Below are positions 17,905 through 26,709 of a stretch of DNA of 64,000 bases, in pieces (position 1 is the first letter of the stretch; the number at the start of each line of letters is the position of its first letter). The notes beneath the pieces are model-generated. The model made no database searches. It was given only the letters and a program-made list of their open reading frames with translations, and was not told the DNA's origin. Made by a program: the position numbers and the translations under genes. Origin of the DNA: Pseudomonas brassicacearum (lineage in GTDB: Bacteria > Pseudomonadota > Gammaproteobacteria > Pseudomonadales > Pseudomonadaceae); assembly GCF_003732265.1 (NCBI RefSeq), contig NZ_MOBK01000008.1, positions 248,001 to 312,000 on the forward strand, given 5' to 3'.

Positions 17905-18870
17905 ATGACGAACTCTCGCCGCGCCGTTTTCCTCGACCACCCGTCCCTGGATCTCGGCGACCTCGACCTCCACCCGCTGCGTGATTGCTTCGACGAGTTG
18001 CAGCTGTTTGCGCAGACCCTGCCGGATCAAGTGATCGAGCGCCTCAAGGGCGCCACGGTGGCCATCAGCAACAAGATCCTGATCAACGCCGACGCCATCG
18101 CCGCCAGCCCCGACCTCAAGCTGATCCTGATCACCGCCACCGGCACCAACAACGTCGATCTCGCCGCCGCCCGCGCCCATGGCGTTACCGTTTGCAACTG
18201 CCAGGGTTACGGCACGCCGTCGGTGGCGCAGCACACGATCATGTTGCTGCTCAACCTGGCGACGCGCCTGGCCGACTATCAAAAAGCCGTGGGTGAAGGT
18301 CGCTGGCAGCAGGCGAAACAGTTCTGCCTGCTCGATTACCCGATCGTCGAGCTGGAAGGCAAAACCCTCGGCTTACTTGGCCATGGCGAACTCGGCGGCG
18401 CCGTCGCACGACTGGCCGAAGCATTCGGCATGCGCGTGCTGTTGGGGCAGATCCCGGGGCGCCCTGCCCGGCCGGATCGTTTGCCGCTGGATCAACTGTT
18501 GCCGCAGATCGACGCCCTCACCCTGCACTGCCCGCTCAACGAACACACCCGCCACTTCATCGGCGCCCGTGAACTGGCTTCGATGAAACCCGGCGCCTTC
18601 GTGGTCAATACCGCGCGCGGGGGCTTGATCGATGAGCAAGCGCTGGCCGATGCCCTGCGCAACGGCCATCTGGGCGGCGCGGCCACGGATGTGCTGAGCG
18701 TCGAGCCACCGACGGCGGGCAATCCTTTGCTGGCCGCTGACATCCCGCGTTTGATCGTCACCCCGCACAACGCCTGGGGCAGTCGCGAAGCACGGCAGCG
18801 AATCGTGGGGCAGCTGACCGAAAACGCGCAGGCTTTCTTCAGCGGTACAGCGCTGCGGGTCGTCAGTTGA
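17905..18870 (+). CDS. D-2-hydroxyacid dehydrogenase (hydroxypyruvate/glycerate type)
   Basis: This 321-residue NAD(P)-dependent dehydrogenase has the nucleotide motif GLLGHGELGG (about 156-165). The catalytic triad of the D-isomer family is R238 (NTARGG), E267 (VEPP) and H288 (TPHNAWG). It most resembles glycerate/hydroxypyruvate dehydrogenases. The start is ATG at 17905 with AAAAGG upstream. The next gene, rsmC, begins 33 bases downstream, so they may be co-transcribed. The true 2-oxoacid substrate is not determined by the sequence. Confidence 0.88.
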   Translation: MTNSRRAVFLDHPSLDLGDLDLHPLRDCFDELQLFAQTLPDQVIERLKGATVAISNKILINADAIAASPDLKLILITATGTNNVDLAAARAHGVTVCNCQGYGTPSVAQHTIMLLLNLATRLADYQKAVGEGRWQQAKQFCLLDYPIVELEGKTLGLLGHGELGGAVARLAEAFGMRVLLGQIPGRPARPDRLPLDQLLPQIDALTLHCPLNEHTRHFIGARELASMKPGAFVVNTARGGLIDEQALADALRNGHLGGAATDVLSVEPPTAGNPLLAADIPRLIVTPHNAWGSREARQRIVGQLTENAQAFFSGTALRVVS

Positions 18871-18903
18871 TAAACTGCCGCACTTTTTTTCAAGGAGCAG
18901 AGT

Positions 18904-19902
18904 ATGGATCCGCGCAGTGAAGTACTGCTTCGTCAGCCCGAGTTGTTCCAGGGTTCGGTGTTGTTGGCCGGTTTGCCCGCCGACGATCTGCTGGGCCGAC
19001 TGCCCGCTGCCCACGGTTGGTGCTGGCACGCCGGCGACCAGGCCGCGCTGGACGCCCGTTTCGCCGAGCGCAGCCATTTTGGCGTGAACGCACCCGAGCG
19101 TGAGTTCGAGACGGCGGTGGTGTTTTTGCCCAAGTCCAAGGACCTGACCGATTACATCCTCAACGCCCTCGCCTCGCGCCTGGCCGGGCGTGAGCTGTAC
19201 CTGGTCGGTGAAAAACGCAGCGGCATCGAAGGTGCAGCCAAACAACTGAACCCGTTCGGCAAGCCGCGCAAGCTCGACAGCGCCCGTCACTGCCAGCTCT
19301 GGCTGGTCACCGTGGCCAACGCGCCAGAAGCCAAGTCGCTGGAAAGCCTGGCACAGACCTACGAATTGCCACTGGCCGAAGGGCCATTGAAAGTCATCAG
19401 CCTGCCGGGCGTGTTCAGCCACGGTCGGCTGGATCGCGGCAGTGCGCTGTTGCTGGAGCATCTGGACAAGCTGCCGAGCGGCCACTTGCTGGACTTCGGT
19501 TGCGGCGCAGGCGTGTTGGGCGCGGCGGTGAAGCGTCGTTATCCGCACAATCAGGTGACCTTGCTCGACGTCGATGCGTTTGCCGCGGCCAGCAGTCGCC
19601 TGACCCTGGCTGCCAATGGTCTGGAAGCCGAGGTGATTACCGGCGACGGGATCGACGCCGCGCCGATGGGTTTGAGTGCGATCTTGAGCAACCCGCCGTT
19701 CCATGTCGGCGTCCATACCGATTACTTCGCCACGGAGAACTTACTGCGAAAAGCGGCCAAACATCTGAAAAACGGCGGCGAACTGCGCTTGGTTGCCAAT
19801 AGTTTCCTGAAGTACCAACCGCTGATCGAAGAGCACCTCGGCGTGTGCGCCATCAAGGCCGAGGGGCAGGGTTTCAGAATCTACCGGGCCAAACGCGGCT
19901 GA
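18904..19902 (+). CDS. rsmC: 16S rRNA (guanine-1207-N2)-methyltransferase RsmC
   Basis: This 332-residue protein has the two-domain layout of RsmC: a degenerate N-terminal methyltransferase-like half and a catalytic C-terminal half. The catalytic half has the SAM motif LLDFGCGAGVLGAA (about residue 197-210) and the guanine N2-methyltransferase motif SNPPFHVG (about 261-268). It methylates G1207 of 16S rRNA in the 30S subunit. The start at 18904 is preceded by AAGGAG. Confidence 0.93.
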   Translation: MDPRSEVLLRQPELFQGSVLLAGLPADDLLGRLPAAHGWCWHAGDQAALDARFAERSHFGVNAPEREFETAVVFLPKSKDLTDYILNALASRLAGRELYLVGEKRSGIEGAAKQLNPFGKPRKLDSARHCQLWLVTVANAPEAKSLESLAQTYELPLAEGPLKVISLPGVFSHGRLDRGSALLLEHLDKLPSGHLLDFGCGAGVLGAAVKRRYPHNQVTLLDVDAFAAASSRLTLAANGLEAEVITGDGIDAAPMGLSAILSNPPFHVGVHTDYFATENLLRKAAKHLKNGGELRLVANSFLKYQPLIEEHLGVCAIKAEGQGFRIYRAKRG

Positions 19903-19939
19903 CAAATAAGTGCTTGCCTAACGGATTTTGCCTAGGCAG

Positions 19940-20135
19940 AATCCGCTCCGTCCTAGGGGAGTAGTCTCCCACGAGCGCCATGCTCGTCCGGCATACGTCA
20001 ACATACTTGGTCCTCAGACCATGGCGTATGCGACCCAAGCGTCCGCATCAGACGGATCGCAGGGTTTGACAAGACCTATGACACGAACACCTTACCCGGG
20101 GCGGGAAGGCTGTACGTGTCATAGCCGTGTCGACC
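19940..20135 (+). promoter_or_regulatory. yybP-ykoY manganese riboswitch
   Basis: The leader of the Gdt1-family gene holds the two conserved pieces of the yybP-ykoY element: GGGGAGTAG at 19956-19964 and GACAAGACCTA at 20068-20078. Between them are several short hairpins, for example around CTTGGTCCTCAGACCATGG. Overlapping the second motif, CTATGACACG (20076-20085) can pair exactly with CGTGTCATAG (20115-20124), a likely switching stem just before the ribosome binding site at about 20143. This class senses Mn2+ and turns on manganese-export genes. The borders are estimates. Confidence 0.85.
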
Positions 20136-20156
20136 CGCCCCTTAGGAAAAACCCTG

Positions 20157-20741
20157 ATGATGCTGGATTCACTTCTCGTTCCTACCGCAATCGTTGCCTT
20201 GGCCGAAATCGGCGACAAGACGCAACTGCTCGCGCTCATTCTCGCTGCCCGCTTCCGCAAGCCATGGCCGATCATCGCCGGCATCGTCGCCGCGACCCTG
20301 GCCAACCACGCGGCCGCCGGTGCGGTCGGTGCCTGGGTCGGCAGCTTCTTCTCGAATGCGACATTGCACTGGATCCTGGCCGCCAGCTTCACCGCGACGG
20401 CCTTGTGGACCCTGGTCCCGGACAAGATGGACGACGACGTCAGCACCGCGCGCAAGTTCGGGCCATTCCTGACCACGCTGATTGCGTTCTTCCTGGCAGA
20501 AATGGGTGACAAGACCCAGGTCGCCACCGTGATGCTGGCGGCGCAATACCCGGATCTGTGGCTGGTCATCATCGGCACCACCGCCGGCATGCTGATTGCC
20601 AACGTACCGGTGGTACTGGCCGGTAACTTTGCGGCGGACAAACTGCCATTGACCCTGATCCGTCGACTGGCGGCGTCGGCGTTCTTCATCCTGGCGATTG
20701 TTGCGGTGTACAAGGCTATGCAGAGTAGCGGCTGGGTTTAA
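20157..20741 (+). CDS. TMEM165/GDT1 (UPF0016) family manganese exporter
   Basis: This inner-membrane protein of 194 residues has about six hydrophobic segments. It carries the family's duplicated acidic motif, EIGDKTQ near the N terminus and EMGDKTQ in the middle. Bacterial members export Mn2+ (for example MneA), and the Mn-responsive riboswitch in the leader agrees with that role. Two adjacent ATGs at 20157 and 20160 could start it; TAGGAAA lies 9-10 bases upstream. It is monocistronic. Confidence 0.9.
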   Translation: MMLDSLLVPTAIVALAEIGDKTQLLALILAARFRKPWPIIAGIVAATLANHAAAGAVGAWVGSFFSNATLHWILAASFTATALWTLVPDKMDDDVSTARKFGPFLTTLIAFFLAEMGDKTQVATVMLAAQYPDLWLVIIGTTAGMLIANVPVVLAGNFAADKLPLTLIRRLAASAFFILAIVAVYKAMQSSGWV

Positions 20742-20777
20742 CCCGGTAGACCGCGTTATCGTTCTTCGTCGGAACGC

Positions 20778-20846
20778 CGCCCGGAGCCGGCTCGCTCCCA
20801 CAGTTGACCGCGGTCTAATGGGAGCGGGCTTGCTCGCGAAGGCGTC
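20778..20846. repeat. Degenerate REP pair (family A)
   Basis: GCCGGCTCGCTCCCACA and an inverted GGGAGCGGGCTTGCTCGCGA flank about 20 bases. The left copy is decayed. The pair lies between the convergent Gdt1-family and M48 genes. Confidence 0.7.
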
Positions 20847-20864
20847 AGCAGCCTCACAACAGCT

Positions 20865-21680
20865 TCAAGATTTACGCGCATTCTCATACAACGGCATCAC
20901 CTTCGGAATCGCCCCTTGCAACGCCGCAGTCCGGCTGCTGGAAGATGGGTGAGTGCTGAGAAACTCCGGTGGTGCCCCCTCGTCAGCCTTGCTCATTTTT
21001 TCCCACAGGGTGATCGCCGCATTCGGGTTGTAACCCGCACGCGCCGCCAGCTCCAGGCCGATCAGGTCGGCTTCGTTTTCATTGGTGCGACTGTTGGGCA
21101 AGGTCATCAACAGGTTCACGCCGTTATTCCCCACCTCGACAATCGACGCCGGCGCACCCGCCGCTATCGCCACTTGCTGCGCGATATTCAAGCCATAGGA
21201 TTTGGAGAGTGCTTCACGGCCATGCTCGCGCAAGGCGTGGGCGATTTCATGCCCCATCACCGCGGCCAGTTCATCGTCCGTCAGTTGCAGCTTGTCGATG
21301 AGCCCGGTGTACACAATGATCTTGCCGCCAGGACCGCAGTTGGCGTTGAGGTCATCACTCTTGATCAGATTGACCTCCCACTGCCATTGCGCCGCATCCG
21401 GGCGAAATGTGGGTGCCTGGGCAATCAGTCGATCGGCAATCGCCTGCACGCGCACGGCTTCGGTACTGGTCTTGTCGAGGATGTTTTTGTTGCTCGCATC
21501 CCCCACGGTCTGCTTGTAGTCCTGCGCGTAGGCCTGATTGACCTGTGCGCTCGACAACAATGTGGTCATGTGTTGCTTGCGCACCACACCCACTTCACCC
21601 GCACTGGTTGTGTTGACGGTCTCGCAGCCGTTCAGCAGCAAGGCCGAACCCAACACGCACGCCACCAGAGACTTGTTCAT
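20865..21680 (-). CDS. M48 family metalloprotease, lipoprotein
   Basis: This 271-residue protein has a lipobox (LLLNGC, Cys about residue 18) and a zinc-protease motif HEIAH in the sequence MGHEIAHALREHG, with a downstream Glu (ENEAD) as third ligand. It fits the LoiP/YcaL-like periplasmic M48 proteases that act on outer-membrane proteins. The start is ATG at 21680 with GGAGT upstream; a longer reading frame to 21815 would lose the lipoprotein signal. It is divergent from the chemoreceptor gene. Confidence 0.9.
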   Translation of the reverse strand: MNKSLVACVLGSALLLNGCETVNTTSAGEVGVVRKQHMTTLLSSAQVNQAYAQDYKQTVGDASNKNILDKTSTEAVRVQAIADRLIAQAPTFRPDAAQWQWEVNLIKSDDLNANCGPGGKIIVYTGLIDKLQLTDDELAAVMGHEIAHALREHGREALSKSYGLNIAQQVAIAAGAPASIVEVGNNGVNLLMTLPNSRTNENEADLIGLELAARAGYNPNAAITLWEKMSKADEGAPPEFLSTHPSSSSRTAALQGAIPKVMPLYENARKS

Positions 21681-21893
21681 CACGGCACTCCTATAAAGCC
21701 GCAACCCGACTCGGGACGACGGCAGTAGCAAAAAATTCATACAGCACTGACTGCCTTGCCGCACAAAGGTTCGGCACCTTTCTGATTGCGACACGGGCAC
21801 GTCCAAAACAGTCATTTCACCCGCCCCCGCTCATGGCTATCCACCCCGCTGCCGATACACCAGCGCAGACGTCCTCTTGCGTGCGGAGCACCC

Positions 21894-24035
21894 ATGAAAT
21901 TCAAGTCGATCCAGTTTTCCGTGGCCGCCCTCGCCGGCGCCATCGTTCTCAGCGTAGTCGCCGCACTGGTGCTGTACGCGCTATTTTCCGGCGCACGAAC
22001 GCAAGACATGGTCCAGCAACGGACCCAGGCACAATTCGAGCAAGTCATCGAACAGCGCCTGACCTCCCTGGCGCAAACCCAGGTCAGCCAGATCCAGCGT
22101 GAACTTGAAGCGCCGCTGCTGATTGCCGGCGGACTGGTGCGGGTCAACGCCCTGATCGGCACGCCGGGGCCGGACGGCCAGCCGCAGCTGAATGTGAGCC
22201 GTGAGCAGTTGATCAGCCTGATCAAGGAAAACGTGGCCAAGAACCCGAAGATCCTCGGCACTTACATCGGCTGGGAAAAGAACGCCCTCGACCAAAACGA
22301 TGCCGCCTACGTCGACACCAAAGTGACCGGCATCGACGCCAGCAACGGACGCTTTCTGCCGTGGTGGTTCCGCAACGATGACGGCACCCTCGGCCTGGAC
22401 AAACTGGTGGACGTCGACGACCAGAAAACCCTGTCCACCGGTGTGCGCGCCAGCGAGTACTACCTGTGCTCCAAGGAAACCAAAAAATCCTGCGTGATCG
22501 ATCCGGCGCCCTACAAGGTCGGCGACAAAATCGTCATGCTCGCCTCCTTTATTGAACCGATCATGCTCAACGGCGCCTTCCAGGGCATCGTCGGCGCCGA
22601 CCTGTCGGTGAACTTCATTCAGGAAATGCTCCTGGGCGCGAACCAGAAACTGTACAGCGGCGCAGGGGAAATGGCCTTGATCGGCGGTAACGGACGGATC
22701 GTTGCCTACACCAAAGACCCAAGCAAATTCGGCGAGAAGGTCAGCGACATCCTCGACAGTCAGCAAATCGCCAACATGAGCAATCTCAAGCGCGGCGAAG
22801 TGACCTACACCGTCGACAAGGCCCACGACCGGATCGAGTTGTACCTGCCGTTCGGCATCGGCCAGACCGACGCGCGCTGGACCCTGATGCTGCAATTGCC
22901 GCTGAACGCGGTGATGGCCGACCTGCAAAAACTCCAGGGCGACCTCGACGCCCAACGCAAATCCGACACCTTCGGCATGGCCATGGTTGGCTTGTTGATC
23001 GCCGGTATCGGCTTACTGGTGATCTGGCTGGTGGGCCACGGCATTGCCCGGCCGCTCAAGCAAATGGTCGCCATGCTCGATGACATCGCCAAAGGCGAAG
23101 GCGACCTGACGCGCCGCCTGACCAGTGATCGCGCAGACGAACTGGGCTCGATTGCCAAAGGCTTCAACACGTTCCTCGCCAAGTTGCAGGCGATGATTAC
23201 CCAAGTCGTGACGTCGGTGCAGAGTGTCAGCGATTCGTCGGAACACACCGCCGACATCGCCATCCGCACCAACATCGGCGTGCAGAAACAAATGGCCGAG
23301 ATCGATCAGGTGGCCACGGCGGTACATGAAATGACCGCCACCGCCCAGGACGTGGCGCGCAACGCAACCCAGGCCGCGCAAGCCGCCAGCCATGCCGACC
23401 AGGCGGCGGCGCAGGGCATGCAGATCGTGCGGGATACCTCGAACTCGATTGGCGTGCTGGCCGTGGAAATCGGCAAAGCTGTGGGTGTGGTGCAAACCCT
23501 GGCCAAGGACAGCGAAAACATCAACGCGATCCTTACGGCCATTCGCGGGATCGCCGAGCAGACCAACCTGCTGGCCTTGAACGCGGCCATCGAAGCGGCC
23601 CGTGCCGGTGAACAGGGCCGTGGTTTTGCGGTGGTGGCCGATGAGGTGCGCAACCTGGCGCAGAAAACCCAGAAGGCCACCGAAGAAATCCAGACCATGA
23701 TCCAGCAACTGCAACAAGGCACCCGCGACGTGGTGCGGGTCATGGAAGACAGCCAGAACCGCACGGACGAAAGCGTGCAGCACGCGGCGAAAGCCGCCGA
23801 AGCGCTGGAGACGATTACTCAGGCGGTGTCGGTGATCAACGACATGAACACGCAGATTGCCAGTGCGGCCGAGGAACAGAGCGCGGTGGCGGATGACATC
23901 AACCGTAACGTGATCAACATCGGGCAAGTGGCCAATGAAGTGGCTGGCGGGGCAGATGAATCGAGCGCGGCGAGTGCCGACCTGACCAAGCTGGCTGAAC
24001 AGCAGCGGCGGTTGATCAATCAGTTCAAGGTCTGA
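21894..24035 (+). CDS. Methyl-accepting chemotaxis protein with dCache-type sensor
   Basis: This chemoreceptor has 713 residues. TM1 is at about 7-30, a periplasmic sensor of about 320 residues with double-Cache character follows, then TM2 (about 365-385). After that come HAMP (RPLKQMVAMLDDIAKGEGDLTRRL) and the cytoplasmic signalling domain with the hairpin tip EQTNLLALNAAIEAARAGEQGRGFAVVADEV. The sensor contains two cysteines (YLCSKETKKSCVID) that may form a disulphide. There is no C-terminal CheR-tethering pentapeptide. The start is at 21894 with GGAG upstream. The ligand cannot be assigned; amino acids, polyamines or organic acids are typical for this class. Confidence 0.93.
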   Translation: MKFKSIQFSVAALAGAIVLSVVAALVLYALFSGARTQDMVQQRTQAQFEQVIEQRLTSLAQTQVSQIQRELEAPLLIAGGLVRVNALIGTPGPDGQPQLNVSREQLISLIKENVAKNPKILGTYIGWEKNALDQNDAAYVDTKVTGIDASNGRFLPWWFRNDDGTLGLDKLVDVDDQKTLSTGVRASEYYLCSKETKKSCVIDPAPYKVGDKIVMLASFIEPIMLNGAFQGIVGADLSVNFIQEMLLGANQKLYSGAGEMALIGGNGRIVAYTKDPSKFGEKVSDILDSQQIANMSNLKRGEVTYTVDKAHDRIELYLPFGIGQTDARWTLMLQLPLNAVMADLQKLQGDLDAQRKSDTFGMAMVGLLIAGIGLLVIWLVGHGIARPLKQMVAMLDDIAKGEGDLTRRLTSDRADELGSIAKGFNTFLAKLQAMITQVVTSVQSVSDSSEHTADIAIRTNIGVQKQMAEIDQVATAVHEMTATAQDVARNATQAAQAASHADQAAAQGMQIVRDTSNSIGVLAVEIGKAVGVVQTLAKDSENINAILTAIRGIAEQTNLLALNAAIEAARAGEQGRGFAVVADEVRNLAQKTQKATEEIQTMIQQLQQGTRDVVRVMEDSQNRTDESVQHAAKAAEALETITQAVSVINDMNTQIASAAEEQSAVADDINRNVINIGQVANEVAGGADESSAASADLTKLAEQQRRLINQFKV

Positions 24036-24041
24036 TCCGAA

Positions 24042-24128
24042 GGCCCCTTCGCGAGCAAGCCCGCTCCCACAAGGGATTTGTGAACGACACAGATCCAATG
24101 TGGGAGCGGGCTTGCTCGCGAAGGGGCC
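24042..24128. repeat. Perfect REP pair (family A, 30-base inverted repeat)
   Basis: The arms 24042-24071 and 24099-24128 are exact reverse complements over 30 bases, separated by 27 bases. The element lies between the convergent chemoreceptor and SRAP genes and could form a long hairpin. Confidence 0.95.
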
Positions 24129-24147
24129 GGCACAATCACCACATCAC

Positions 24148-24771
24148 TCAGCCCGGGGTAAGACACTCCGGCGCATTCAGCTTCGGATCATTCACCAGGT
24201 TCGCCAGCACCCGCTCGCGCAACGCCGCCGGTTCACTGGCAAGCAAGGCCTGCAAGGTATGCAACGGCGTCTGCGGATCGAGCCACGCCGCCTGCCCCGC
24301 CTCATCCAGAATCAATGGCCGACGCTGACTCGCCGCCGGCTGCGTGATCACCGCCGTGCTCAACCACACCTGCTCCTGCACCGGGTACGCTTCCCAAATT
24401 GCGGCAAAAAACAGCGAAGAACCTTCGCCCGGCGTCAGCCAGTACGGGCGCTTGCGCGTAGTGCCGCGCCATTCATAGAAACCGTTGGCCGGCAGCAGGC
24501 AGCGACGCTCACGAAAGGCCTGGCGAAACATCGGTTGCTCGGCAACGGTTTCGGCCCGGGCATGGGCCGGGGTGCGGGACAGGTCGGTCAGCCACGGTGG
24601 CGTCAGGCCCCAGCGGGCGCGGGCCAGTTCACGCTGGCCGTCGGCACCGGCACGCAGCATCAACACCGAATCGTTGGGGGAAATATTCCACTGGGCATGC
24701 TGATCGGCAGGGAAACCGGGCAGGGCCGCGAAGGCGGGGTTCCAGCGAAACAGGGCATAACGTCCACACAT
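24148..24771 (-). CDS. SRAP (YedK/HMCES-like) protein with altered active site
   Basis: This 207-residue SRAP domain protein belongs to the family that forms a thiazolidine DNA-protein crosslink with abasic sites through Cys2. C2 (MCGRYA) and the catalytic Glu (E100 in NGFYEW) are present. The conserved Asn of the NARxET motif is replaced by His (AHARAET, H70), and the His of HxRMP is replaced (ASQRRP, S148). It therefore may crosslink but with different chemistry. It precedes no obvious partner; the DUF2007 and CPXCG genes lie upstream on the same strand. Confidence 0.87.
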   Translation of the reverse strand: MCGRYALFRWNPAFAALPGFPADQHAQWNISPNDSVLMLRAGADGQRELARARWGLTPPWLTDLSRTPAHARAETVAEQPMFRQAFRERRCLLPANGFYEWRGTTRKRPYWLTPGEGSSLFFAAIWEAYPVQEQVWLSTAVITQPAASQRRPLILDEAGQAAWLDPQTPLHTLQALLASEPAALRERVLANLVNDPKLNAPECLTPG

Positions 24772-24806
24772 GGGGCAACACGACTCTGAATAAAACGAAC
24801 GTCAGC

Positions 24807-25067
24807 CTAACAGACCAGCGTGCCGGGAAAGCTTTCTGGTTCATCACCGGGCAGCGGCAGCGCGGCATTGTACGCGGTGATCAGCTCGCGGGCGTATTCG
24901 GCCTGGTCGTTATCCACCGACAACCCCAACAGGCCGAAGATCGGCAGTTCACCGGTGCCACCGAGCAAATCGCGCCCCACCAGATGCGCCTCGACGCCCT
25001 CGCTCGCCAGCATGCTTTGCAGTAACTCGCCTTCCATCAGATTTTCCGGCTCGTAGATTCGCTGCAT
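24807..25067 (-). CDS. DUF2007 domain protein (putative signal-transducing protein)
   Basis: This small soluble protein of 86 residues starts MQRIYEPENLMEGELLQSML, the form of DUF2007 proteins, which have a GlnB/ACT-like ferredoxin fold. Function is unknown. It lies 12 bases downstream of the CPXCG gene and 35 bases upstream of the SRAP gene, all on the minus strand, which suggests one transcript. Confidence 0.85.
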   Translation of the reverse strand: MQRIYEPENLMEGELLQSMLASEGVEAHLVGRDLLGGTGELPIFGLLGLSVDNDQAEYARELITAYNAALPLPGDEPESFPGTLVC

Positions 25068-25079
25068 CGGGTGCCCCTT

Positions 25080-25262
25080 TCATTCGTTTTCACTGAAAAC
25101 TTCGAGGTGCCATTCCTCACCATGAACCTGCAACACGAAGGTGATCGGCCGGCAACACACCTGGCAGTCTTCTATGTAGGTCTGATCGCCCCCGGACAGG
25201 TCCACCGTCGTCTCGACCCCTTCACCACAATACGGACATTCATACAGTGCGCTTTCCAGCAT
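25080..25262 (-). CDS. CPXCG motif-containing cysteine-rich protein
   Basis: A 60-residue protein with a CPYCG motif (C9, C12) and a second cluster C33, C36, C37 (DCQVCCRPI), a probable zinc ribbon. This is a conserved small family of gammaproteobacteria with no known function. It is first in the minus-strand group CPXCG-DUF2007-SRAP. Confidence 0.9.
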   Translation of the reverse strand: MLESALYECPYCGEGVETTVDLSGGDQTYIEDCQVCCRPITFVLQVHGEEWHLEVFSENE

Positions 25263-25401
25263 CGCGGTCTCCCAGGTGACTTGTGCGTATAATCGCCGGT
25301 CTATTTGCAGGGCTATTTTTGTCTGGCTATTTTTTCAGACCGTGCCCCGCCGGTTTTTGATCAAAACCTTTACTTACCCTAGCCGTTTCTAACAAGAGAG
25401 C

Positions 25402-26568
25402 ATGATGGGCGAATTCGATGCCATCCGACCTTACGACGACAGCGAAGTCCCAGCGGTACTGGACAGGTTGCTTGGCGACAAGGCGTTTCTAGATATCCTC
25501 ACCCACTTCCGCTTCCCGCGTTTTGCCGGTGCTTTCGGCTGGATGCTCAAACCTCTTATAGCTCATCGGCTGCGCCGCGAGTTCGCTGGCGTGCATTCGG
25601 TGGCCACGTTGCAGGACAAGGTCGAGATGTACGTCGACCACACGATTGAGCGCGCCACAGACGGTGTCACCTACACCGGCGTCGAGCAGTTCAAGTCCGG
25701 CAGTGCCTATCTGTTCATCGCCAACCACCGCGACATCGTGATGGACCCGGCCTTCGTCAACTACGCCGTGTACCACGCCGGCCTGCCGACACCGCGTATC
25801 GCGATTGGCGACAACCTGCTGCAAAAGCCTTTCGTCAGCGACCTGATGCGCCTGAACAAGAGCTTTATCGTGCACCGTTCGATCACCGGTCGGCGCGAGA
25901 AGATGGCGGCGTATCAACTGTTGTCGGCCTACATCAACCACTCGATCCGCAACGATTGCGCGTCGATCTGGATCGCCCAGGCTGAAGGCCGGGCGAAAGA
26001 CGGCGACGACCGCACCGAGTCGGCCATCCTCAAGATGTTCCACATGAGCCGCAAGGACGAGCCGTTCGGCGAAGTCATTCAGTCGCTGAACCTCACCCCG
26101 GTGTCGATCAGCTATGAATACGACCCGTGCGATCAGGCCAAGGCCCGCGAATTGTTCATCCGCGCCACCACCGGCAGCTACACCAAAGTGCCGGGCGAGG
26201 ACGATGTGAGCATTGCCAAGGGCATCACCGGCTACAAGGGCCGGGTGCACGTGAACTTCGCTGCGCCGATCACCGAGCTGTTCGAAGACACCAAGCTATT
26301 GGCGATCGAGATGGACAAGCAAATCCTCGGTGGCTATCGCCTGTTCCCGGTGCATTACCTGGCCTACGCCCAATGGCAAGACGCCGACCCGCAATTGCAG
26401 GTGCCAAAAGCGTCTGAAGTGTTTGCGGCCGACGAACTGGCCAAGGCGCAGGAAGAATGGAACAAGCGTCTGGAGGGTTGCCCCGAGGAACATCGCCCGT
26501 TTCTGGTCCTGCAATATGCGACGCCGGTGCGCAATCAGTACCGGGTGAAGGCCGGGTTGCCGCTGTAA
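25402..26568 (+). CDS. PlsC/PlsB-like glycerolipid acyltransferase family protein
   Basis: This 388-residue protein of the 1-acyl-glycerol-3-phosphate acyltransferase superfamily has an NHRDIVMDP block near residue 107-115, a GDNLLQKPF block, and an EGRAKDG block near residue 195. It has no obvious membrane helix, unlike typical PlsC. The catalytic His-Asp spacing is HX5D (HRDIVMD) rather than the usual HX4D. ATGs at 25402 and 25405 are both possible. It stands alone. A lipid-acylating role is likely from the family, but the acceptor is unknown. Confidence 0.8.
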   Translation: MMGEFDAIRPYDDSEVPAVLDRLLGDKAFLDILTHFRFPRFAGAFGWMLKPLIAHRLRREFAGVHSVATLQDKVEMYVDHTIERATDGVTYTGVEQFKSGSAYLFIANHRDIVMDPAFVNYAVYHAGLPTPRIAIGDNLLQKPFVSDLMRLNKSFIVHRSITGRREKMAAYQLLSAYINHSIRNDCASIWIAQAEGRAKDGDDRTESAILKMFHMSRKDEPFGEVIQSLNLTPVSISYEYDPCDQAKARELFIRATTGSYTKVPGEDDVSIAKGITGYKGRVHVNFAAPITELFEDTKLLAIEMDKQILGGYRLFPVHYLAYAQWQDADPQLQVPKASEVFAADELAKAQEEWNKRLEGCPEEHRPFLVLQYATPVRNQYRVKAGLPL

Positions 26569-26600
26569 GGCTTACGACTGGATACGACAACGGCGCCCTT

Positions 26601-26693
26601 GTGTGGCGAGGGGGCTTGCCCCCGTTGGACTGCGCAGCGGTCCCTACTTAGGGTCGCTTCGCAACCCAACGGGGGCAAGCCCCCTCACCACAG
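26601..26693. repeat. REP pair (family B, inverted)
   Basis: GTGGCGAGGGGGCTTGCCCC at about 26601 and its inverted copy ending in CCCCTCACCACA at about 26692 flank about 40 bases. The pair lies between the convergent acyltransferase gene and a small membrane-protein gene. Confidence 0.9.
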
Positions 26694-26709
26694 ATCCCAT
26701 GCCAGACAT

